Below, piece after piece: positions 14,363-19,002 of a stretch of 19,002 bases of DNA; within the stretch, counting starts at the first letter, position 1; each line of letters opens with the position of its first letter. Below the pieces are notes generated by a model. That model had not been told where the DNA came from. It worked only from the letters and a program-made list of their open reading frames with translations, and ran no database searches. The position numbers and the translations under genes are program-made. The DNA comes from Candidatus Hydrogenedentota bacterium (GTDB lineage: Bacteria > Hydrogenedentota > Hydrogenedentia > Hydrogenedentales > CAITNO01). The stretch is taken from contig DSBB01000360.1 of assembly GCA_011046175.1 (NCBI GenBank), positions 1 to 19,002 on the forward strand. Direction: 5' to 3'.

Positions 14363-16345
14363 ATGAAACATGATGAGATTGGAAACCGCCGTGACTTCAT
14401 GCGGCGCGTGGGCGGTTTGGGCGCTTTGTCCGCGTATTCGCTGCTGGTGCGCATGCCCGGCGCGACGGCGGCCATGCCGGACCGTTTCACGCCGCCGGAC
14501 TTCGATGTTATTGCGCCTGCACAGCCCCCCACGGAATGGAGCGCCACCGAATACAACATGCGGCTTGTCAATATCGAGTGCGACTTTCTCGTGGCGGGGG
14601 GAGGCATGGCGGGCGTGTGCGCGGCGCTGGCCGCGGCGCGGCATGGCGCGAAAGTGACGCTGGCGCAGAACCGTTCCCGGTTGGGCGGCAACGCGAGCAG
14701 CGAGGTGCGCATGCATATTGTGGGCGCGGACCATCATGGCCATCGCTCGGGATGGCGCGAAGGCGGCATCCTCGAGGAACTGCGGTTGGAGGACGCCGCA
14801 AACAACCCGCACTGGTCGTGGGAACTGTGGGATTTGCTGCTGTACGACAAGGTCGTCTCGGAACCGAACATCACGCTGCTGCTTGACACCAGCATTTACG
14901 GCGCGACGGTCAGGGACGGGTTGATTCAAGAGGCGTTTGCGCGATGCGATTTGACGGAACATATCTACCGGATCAAGGCGCAGTGCTATGCCGACTGCAC
15001 CGGCGACTGCCGTCTGGGCTTGGAGGCGGGCGCGCATTTCCGCACGGGGCACGAGGCGCGCGACGCCTACGGCGAATCGTTGGCGCCGGAAACGGCCGGG
15101 CCGGAAACGCTCGGCAGCAGCATTTTGTTCACCTCGAAGCAGTATGATTATCCCGTGCCGTTCACCCCGCCGAAGTGGGCGCGCAAGGTGACACAGGAAC
15201 AGTTGAAATTTCGCGGGACGGGCTCGTGGGAATACGGCTACTGGTGGATCGAGTGGGGCGGACAAATTGACGCCATCCGCGACAACGAACGCATCCGCTT
15301 TGAATTGCTTTCCATTGTCATGGGCGTATGGGACTACATTAAGAACTCGGGCGAACATCCCGACAGCGCGAATTGGTGCATGGACTGGGTCGGCATGATC
15401 CCGGGCAAACGCTCCAGCCGGCGCCTTGTCGGAGCGCACACGCTCACCCAAAACGACATGGTGGACGGCAACGACGCCGTTTTTGACGACGCCGTCGCCA
15501 TCGGCGGCTGGCCCTTTGACGACCACACCCCCGGCGGTTTTGACGACTCCGATGTTCGCCCGTGTAATCAGACCAAGATTGAAGAGGTCTACAATATCCC
15601 GTTGCGCGCGTTGTATTCCGCGAACGTCCACAACCTGTTCATGGCGGGACGCAACATCAGCGCGTCGCATGTGGCGTTCACGTCCACCCGCGTCATGGGC
15701 ACTTGCGCGGTCGAGGGACAGGCCGTCGGCGCCGCCGCCGCGATATGCCTGAAACACGGCGTCGTTCCACGGCAACTTTATGAGAACAAGCCCCTGCTCA
15801 AGACGTTGCAGCAGCAGTTGCTGCGCGACGACCAGACCATCAAGGGGCCGGCGAATGAAGACCCGGACGACCTTGCCCGCGAGGCAACCGTGCATGCGTC
15901 GGGCGAAGTGGAAGGCAGCAGGGCGGCAAACGTCATCAACGGCTTGGTGCGCGACATGACGGGCGAATGGAACAACCGCTGGGGCGGCCCCATGAGCGAC
16001 GGCGGCGCGTGGCTTGAACTCGTGTGGGACGCGCCCCGAAAACTCAGCCATGTGCAGCTTTGCTTTGATACGGGATTCAGCCGACAGCTGACGTTGAGCG
16101 GGCAGTTCCACGCGCGCAAGAACCAAATCCGGGGGCCGCAACCCGAAACGGCGCGCGACTACCGGCTGCTTTACCGGCGGAAACCGGGCGGCAAATGGAA
16201 GGAACTTGTCGCGGTCAAGGGCAACTACCAGCGTCTGCGCCGCCACGATTTCGACCCGGTCGAGGCGGCTGCGCTGCGCATTGAAATCACCGCCACCAAC
16301 GGCAACCCCGAAGCGCGCATTTATGAGATAAGGTGTTACGCCTGA
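14363..16345 (+). CDS. Tat-exported FAD-dependent oxidoreductase with discoidin-like C-terminus
   Basis: This 660-residue protein starts with a twin-arginine signal (NRRDFMRR at about residues 8-15, then GGLGALSAYSLLV), which implies export folded with its cofactor. The FAD-binding Rossmann motif is FLVAGGGMAGVCAALAAA near residues 74-91, followed by RLGGNASSEVRMHI, as in the FAD_oxidored (PF12831) family. DCTGDCRLGLEAGA near 210 and a second FAD-contact region (NLFMAGRNISASH) also fit. Residues about 510-660 resemble an F5/8 type C domain. The start is set by GGGAG eight bases upstream and by the Tat motif; the frame is open further upstream. Family members are common in glycan-degrading phyla, but their substrates are mostly unknown. 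It follows the sialate esterase, so a role in sugar processing is plausible. Confidence 0.88.
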   Translation: MKHDEIGNRRDFMRRVGGLGALSAYSLLVRMPGATAAMPDRFTPPDFDVIAPAQPPTEWSATEYNMRLVNIECDFLVAGGGMAGVCAALAAARHGAKVTLAQNRSRLGGNASSEVRMHIVGADHHGHRSGWREGGILEELRLEDAANNPHWSWELWDLLLYDKVVSEPNITLLLDTSIYGATVRDGLIQEAFARCDLTEHIYRIKAQCYADCTGDCRLGLEAGAHFRTGHEARDAYGESLAPETAGPETLGSSILFTSKQYDYPVPFTPPKWARKVTQEQLKFRGTGSWEYGYWWIEWGGQIDAIRDNERIRFELLSIVMGVWDYIKNSGEHPDSANWCMDWVGMIPGKRSSRRLVGAHTLTQNDMVDGNDAVFDDAVAIGGWPFDDHTPGGFDDSDVRPCNQTKIEEVYNIPLRALYSANVHNLFMAGRNISASHVAFTSTRVMGTCAVEGQAVGAAAAICLKHGVVPRQLYENKPLLKTLQQQLLRDDQTIKGPANEDPDDLAREATVHASGEVEGSRAANVINGLVRDMTGEWNNRWGGPMSDGGAWLELVWDAPRKLSHVQLCFDTGFSRQLTLSGQFHARKNQIRGPQPETARDYRLLYRRKPGGKWKELVAVKGNYQRLRRHDFDPVEAAALRIEITATNGNPEARIYEIRCYA

Positions 16346-16463
16346 CAATGCCGCGTCGCGTTGCAGCCGTCCCGTTGCGGCGGCAAAAATCTTCAGGCCG
16401 AAACAAACCCGCCGCGCGATGTTTGGCTGACTTGTTTGCGCGGGCGCCCGGGAAGATTCCCCG

Positions 16464-17054
16464 CTATTGTCCTTTTCCCGATGTGTACCACTTGAACATG
16501 CGTGGAATGCCCTTGTCTTTTTTCACATCGGCGAACGTGACGGGAATGGTGCGCCGCGCTTCGACGTCGGTAACGTGAAAATGCAGATGGGGCATCATGC
16601 TGTTGCCCACATTCCCCGAGGCGGCGATGGTCTGGCGCTGCTCCACCATATCCCCCTCGGCAACATAGGAACCGTTCTGCTTGATATGGGCGTAACACGC
16701 GCGCGTGCCGTCGCCGTGATCAACATAGACCACATTGTTCGGCCAATTGCGTCCGTTGCCGTCGTAATGTTGCACCACTTTGGTTACCCTGCCCGCGCGC
16801 GCCGCGCAGATGTCAGAACCGATTGGCATGTAGAAGTCATAGGCGAATTGACTGCCGCCCCTGTGGCTGACCACCCCGCGCACGCCCTGCACGCAGAAAT
16901 AGCGCACATTTTCCGGCCACGGCAACAGGTATGGCGATTGCTCCGGCGGCGGGAATTGAGAGGCGTCCTGCGGCCCCGTGAACAGGAAAAAAAGCGCCGC
17001 GACGAGAAACGGCAGCGCCGTTGCCGCGCTTCCTATTATGGACCATCGCTGCAT
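16464..17054 (-). CDS. M23 family metallopeptidase (LytM-like)
   Basis: This 196-residue protein has one N-terminal hydrophobic segment (about residues 6-25), serving as signal peptide or anchor, and an M23 domain. Zinc ligands can be placed at His64 (SHRGGSQFAYDF), Asp73 and His158 (PHLHFHV), with His123 (CYAHI) and His156 as catalytic residues. The spacing of nine between the first His and Asp is longer than the HxxxD of LytM but occurs in a known variant of the family. All key residues are present, so it should cleave peptidoglycan cross-links in the periplasm. There is no coiled coil of the EnvC type. The start is ambiguous: ATG 17054 has AGGA ten bases upstream, while GTG 17063 has GGGGAG seven bases upstream and adds three residues. 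It is divergent from lpxA. Confidence 0.9.
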   Translation of the reverse strand: MQRWSIIGSAATALPFLVAALFFLFTGPQDASQFPPPEQSPYLLPWPENVRYFCVQGVRGVVSHRGGSQFAYDFYMPIGSDICAARAGRVTKVVQHYDGNGRNWPNNVVYVDHGDGTRACYAHIKQNGSYVAEGDMVEQRQTIAASGNVGNSMMPHLHFHVTDVEARRTIPVTFADVKKDKGIPRMFKWYTSGKGQ

Positions 17055-17129
17055 TTTAGTCACATCCTGACTCCCCTCGGGCTGGGCGGTTAACCGGGCG
17101 CAAGTGGCGAACAACCCGCGCTCTCGTAT

Positions 17130-17135
17130 ATTATA
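17130..17135 (-). promoter_or_regulatory. -10 box for the M23 peptidase gene, inside a palindrome
   Basis: The minus strand reads TATAAT, a perfect -10, about 75 bases before the ATG at 17054. The -35 region is weak. The box overlaps the palindrome GTATA-T-TATAC (17126-17136), which also supplies TATTAT/TATACA on the plus strand toward lpxA. Confidence 0.4.
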
Positions 17136-17173
17136 CACGGAAACGGACGCCTGATTGCGCGTTGCGGCGATGA

Positions 17174-17197
17174 AGCGCCGTCGGTGGAAGCGGCGCT
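17174..17197 (+). promoter_or_regulatory. Hairpin in the lpxA leader
   Basis: AGCGCCG and CGGCGCT form a perfect seven-pair stem with a 10-base loop, ending 28 bases before the lpxA ATG. No T-run follows. It may affect mRNA stability or translation. Confidence 0.35.
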
Positions 17198-17225
17198 CAT
17201 GCGCCGGGAACTATGGGAAACGACC

Positions 17226-18017
17226 ATGCCTAAAATACATCCCACTGCTATTGTTGATTCATGCGCCGAACTGGCGGATGACGTCGAGGTAATGCCCTAT
17301 ACCATCATCGAGGAGCGCGTGCGCATCGGCTCGGGCTGCGTTATCGGCCCCCATTGCGTCATCGGCAAGGGAACGGTTATGGGCGCAAACAACCGCACTT
17401 ACAGCGGCGCGCAGATAGGGGTCTCGCCCCAGGACCTGAAACATGTTCACGACGCTGTCGGCAAAACAATCATCGGCGACAACAACATATTCCGCGAATC
17501 CGTTACCGTGAGCTCGAGCACGGTGTACGACGCGGAAGACACGCATAAAGAGACGCGCATCGGCGACAACTGTTTGTTCATGGCCTGTTCGCATGTGGCG
17601 CACGATTGCAGCGTCGGCAGCCGGGTGATTCTCGCCAACAGCGCGGCGCTGGCCGGACATGTCGAGGTGCAGGACGGCGCCATATTGGGCGGTTTGTCGG
17701 GCGTGCATCAGTTTTGTCGCGTCGGCGCGATGGCGTTTATCGGAGGCATGTCGCGCATCAACATGGACGCGCTGCCGTATATGATTATGGAGGGGCACCC
17801 CGCGCGCTGCTACGGCCCCAATGTTGTGGGGCTTACCCGCAACGGCTTCAGCAAGGAGATGGTTTCGCGGATACGCCGCATCTACAAATTGTTGTATCGT
17901 TCGGGATTGAATACGGGGCAGGCGCTGAAGGAGATTGAGAAGACCGTCGAGGAATGCGACGAGAAGCGCATTCTCATGGATTTCGTCAAAAGTTCAAAAC
18001 GCGGCATCCTGCGCTAA
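17226..18017 (+). CDS. lpxA: UDP-N-acetylglucosamine acyltransferase LpxA
   Basis: LpxA catalyses the first step of lipid A synthesis, moving a 3-hydroxyacyl chain from acyl carrier protein to UDP-GlcNAc in the cytoplasm. This 263-residue protein has the usual length and the left-handed beta-helix hexapeptide repeats from IHPTAIVD onward. The catalytic His126 lies in SHVAHDCSVG, and AALAGHV, VHQFCRVGA and the helical C-terminal third match the family. At the position of E. coli Gly173 (the acyl-length ruler) this protein also has Gly, in FIGGM, which suggests a long acyl chain of about C14; this is inference from alignment by eye. GGGA lies seven bases before the ATG. lpxD, fabZ and lpxB are not adjacent, so the gene stands outside the common lpx cluster. 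Confidence 0.95.
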   Translation: MPKIHPTAIVDSCAELADDVEVMPYTIIEERVRIGSGCVIGPHCVIGKGTVMGANNRTYSGAQIGVSPQDLKHVHDAVGKTIIGDNNIFRESVTVSSSTVYDAEDTHKETRIGDNCLFMACSHVAHDCSVGSRVILANSAALAGHVEVQDGAILGGLSGVHQFCRVGAMAFIGGMSRINMDALPYMIMEGHPARCYGPNVVGLTRNGFSKEMVSRIRRIYKLLYRSGLNTGQALKEIEKTVEECDEKRILMDFVKSSKRGILR

Positions 18018-18044
18018 ATTTTTTCGCCGCCGAGTCTTTCTTCG

Positions 18045-18053
18045 TGATATACT
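18045..18053 (+). promoter_or_regulatory. Extended -10 promoter of the SDR gene
   Basis: TGATATACT is a TGn extended -10 with the TATACT hexamer at 18048-18053, 66 bases before the ATG at 18119. No good -35 is seen, which extended -10 promoters can tolerate. A stem CGGCGG/CCGCCG (18061-18066 with 18076-18081) lies at the expected start of the transcript. Confidence 0.45.
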
Positions 18054-18118
18054 GAATGGACGGCGGTGAATACGGCCGCCGCGTGTCGGGCATGCGCAAC
18101 GAAGCAGGAGGAGAGAGC

Positions 18119-18937
18119 ATGAATGGCAAATGCATACTAATCACCGGCGCCGGAGGATTCCTGGGACGCTTTATTCTCGACCGCTATATGACGCACTATC
18201 CGCACACCCTGTACCTGCTCGAACACGGCCCTTTTCTGGGAAAGTTGCGCGCCCACATTGAGCGGACATATCCGGAAGCGGAGAAAAGCGGGCGCGTGCG
18301 CATTTTCGAGGGCGATATTACACAAGCCGGTCTGGCGCTGGACGCCGCGGTACGCGCCGATATTCAGGAACACGTCACCGGCGTGATCCATCTCGCCGCC
18401 CTGTACCATCTCGCCGCGCCGCGGGACGCGCTGATGAAAATCAATGTGGACGGCACACGCAATCTGCTTGATTTCTGCCGCGAGACGCCCCGTTTGGAGC
18501 GGTTCGGCCATATCAGCACCTTGGCCGTGGCCGGAACATACGTCGGCACGTTCGCCGATACGGACTTTGAAAAGGGGCAGGGGTTCAAAAACTATTACGA
18601 GGAAACCAAATATCTTGCCGAGAAACTGGTGCGCGAGCGGATGCATGAAATACCGTCGGTGATTTTCAGGCCGCCCGTGGTGGTCGGCCACAGCAAGACC
18701 GGCTACATTGAGAAGGTGGACGGCCCGTATTATCTGCTCGAGACCGTATCGCGCAACCTGCATGTCATCATGCCCGACTGCCCCGTGAAGTGTCATGTCG
18801 CCCCCGCTGATTTCGTTACCGACGGCATAGTGGAAGTGTTCGAGAAAGACGACAGCGCCCTGGGCAGGGCGTGCTGTCTCATGGACCCCGACCCGGTCAC
18901 GTTCAACACCTTCCTCGATCTCGCATGCGAACACTAG
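18119..18937 (+). pseudogene. SDR/NAD-dependent epimerase-like protein, interrupted by an in-frame TAG
   Basis: The 272 residues before the stop form an extended short-chain dehydrogenase resembling epimerase and thioester-reductase NAD-binding domains. GAGGFLG at residues 10-16 binds NAD(P). The catalytic residues are Ser133 (HISTLAVAG) and Tyr160 with Lys164 (YEETK). FRPPVVVGH is the usual later motif. AGGAGG lies seven bases before the ATG. The frame ends at TAG (18935-18937), but the next 21 codons in the same frame read as protein (PKFKPLMRVPYNV...) up to the window edge. One base change, TGG to TAG, would explain this. It is either a nonsense mutation, an assembly error, readthrough, or a true end followed by chance sequence. 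TAG ends other genes here, so reassignment is unlikely. The Rossmann core is intact, so a shortened product could still fold. Substrate unknown. Confidence 0.7.
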
Positions 18938-19002
18938 CCGAAATTCAAACCGCTCATGCGCGTACCCTACAACGTGATGCGTCCCATTGCGCGGTTTTCC
19001 GT
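18938..19002 (+). CDS. In-frame continuation of the SDR gene after the TAG, partial
   Basis: These 21 codons continue the SDR frame without a break to the edge of the window. The reading (PKFKPLMRVPYNVMRPI) has the basic and hydrophobic make-up expected of the C-terminal substrate-domain region of such proteins. ATG codons at 18956 and 18977 have no Shine-Dalgarno, so a separate gene start here is unlikely. The downstream part is outside the window. Confidence 0.45.

Noticed and set aside
14243..16348. A 701-codon open frame on the minus strand
   Set aside because: It mirrors the FAD oxidoreductase gene exactly. Its product has no recognisable motif, while the plus strand has a Tat signal, a Rossmann motif and a Shine-Dalgarno. 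Long antisense frames are expected in GC-rich coding DNA.
16366..16396. GCCG...CGGC hairpin between the oxidoreductase and M23 genes as a terminator
   Set aside because: On the plus strand the stem is followed by A residues, and on the minus strand the T-run comes before the stem, so neither direction fits.
18935..18937. TAG read as a sense codon (recoded stop)
   Set aside because: TAG ends the genes at 1143, 7278, 7299 (minus strand) and 10559 (minus strand) in ordinary fashion, and no recoding signal or suppressor tRNA is visible.

Overview
The window reads as chromosomal DNA of a high-GC, diderm (Gram-negative-type) bacterium. It holds an lpxA gene for lipid A synthesis, a lipoprotein with a lipobox, and Sec and Tat signal peptides. 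The mix of a GH29 alpha-L-fucosidase, a sialate O-acetylesterase, a Tat-exported FAD-dependent oxidoreductase with a discoidin-like tail, a COG3379-type phosphatase superfamily protein and a c-di-GMP synthase is of the kind seen in glycan-degrading PVC-related phyla (Lentisphaerae, Kiritimatiellota, Planctomycetes) or Hydrogenedentota. That placement is an inference from gene content only. No rRNA, tRNA, CRISPR array, insertion sequence or phage gene was seen.

Layout. Position 1-95 is the start of a leftward gene that runs off the window. A divergent region (96-405) leads into a rightward block: a secreted, C-terminally anchored protein of unknown function (406-1143), an alkaline-phosphatase-superfamily phosphohydrolase (1158-2750) and a GH29 fucosidase (2874-4280). 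A 340-base AT-richer gap precedes a very long coiled-coil protein (4621-7278) that ends in a MshEN/GspE N-terminal-like domain. It converges tail to tail on a leftward set: an MFS transporter (7299-8681), a threonine aldolase (8953-9978), a lipoprotein (10015-10569) and a GAF-GGDEF diguanylate cyclase (10559-12232). The cyclase has a strong predicted promoter overlapped by a perfect inverted repeat. Across a 420-base divergent gap lie the rightward sialate O-acetylesterase (12653-14203) and the Tat-type FAD oxidoreductase (14363-16345). A leftward M23 peptidase (16464-17054) is divergent from lpxA (17226-18017). The window closes with an SDR/epimerase-like gene (18119-18937), interrupted by an in-frame TAG after which the same frame continues to the window edge.

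How the genes may work together. Fucosidase, sialate esterase and the FAD oxidoreductase suggest breakdown of decorated glycans, with the MFS protein as a possible but unproven uptake partner. The cyclase would make c-di-GMP. The MshEN-like domain a few kb away belongs to a c-di-GMP-binding family, but the arginines and glycines of its two signature repeats are replaced, so it may no longer bind the nucleotide. LpxA and the M23 enzyme serve the envelope. The points most worth checking are the coiled-coil/MshEN protein, the in-frame TAG near the right edge, and the operator-like repeat at the cyclase promoter.
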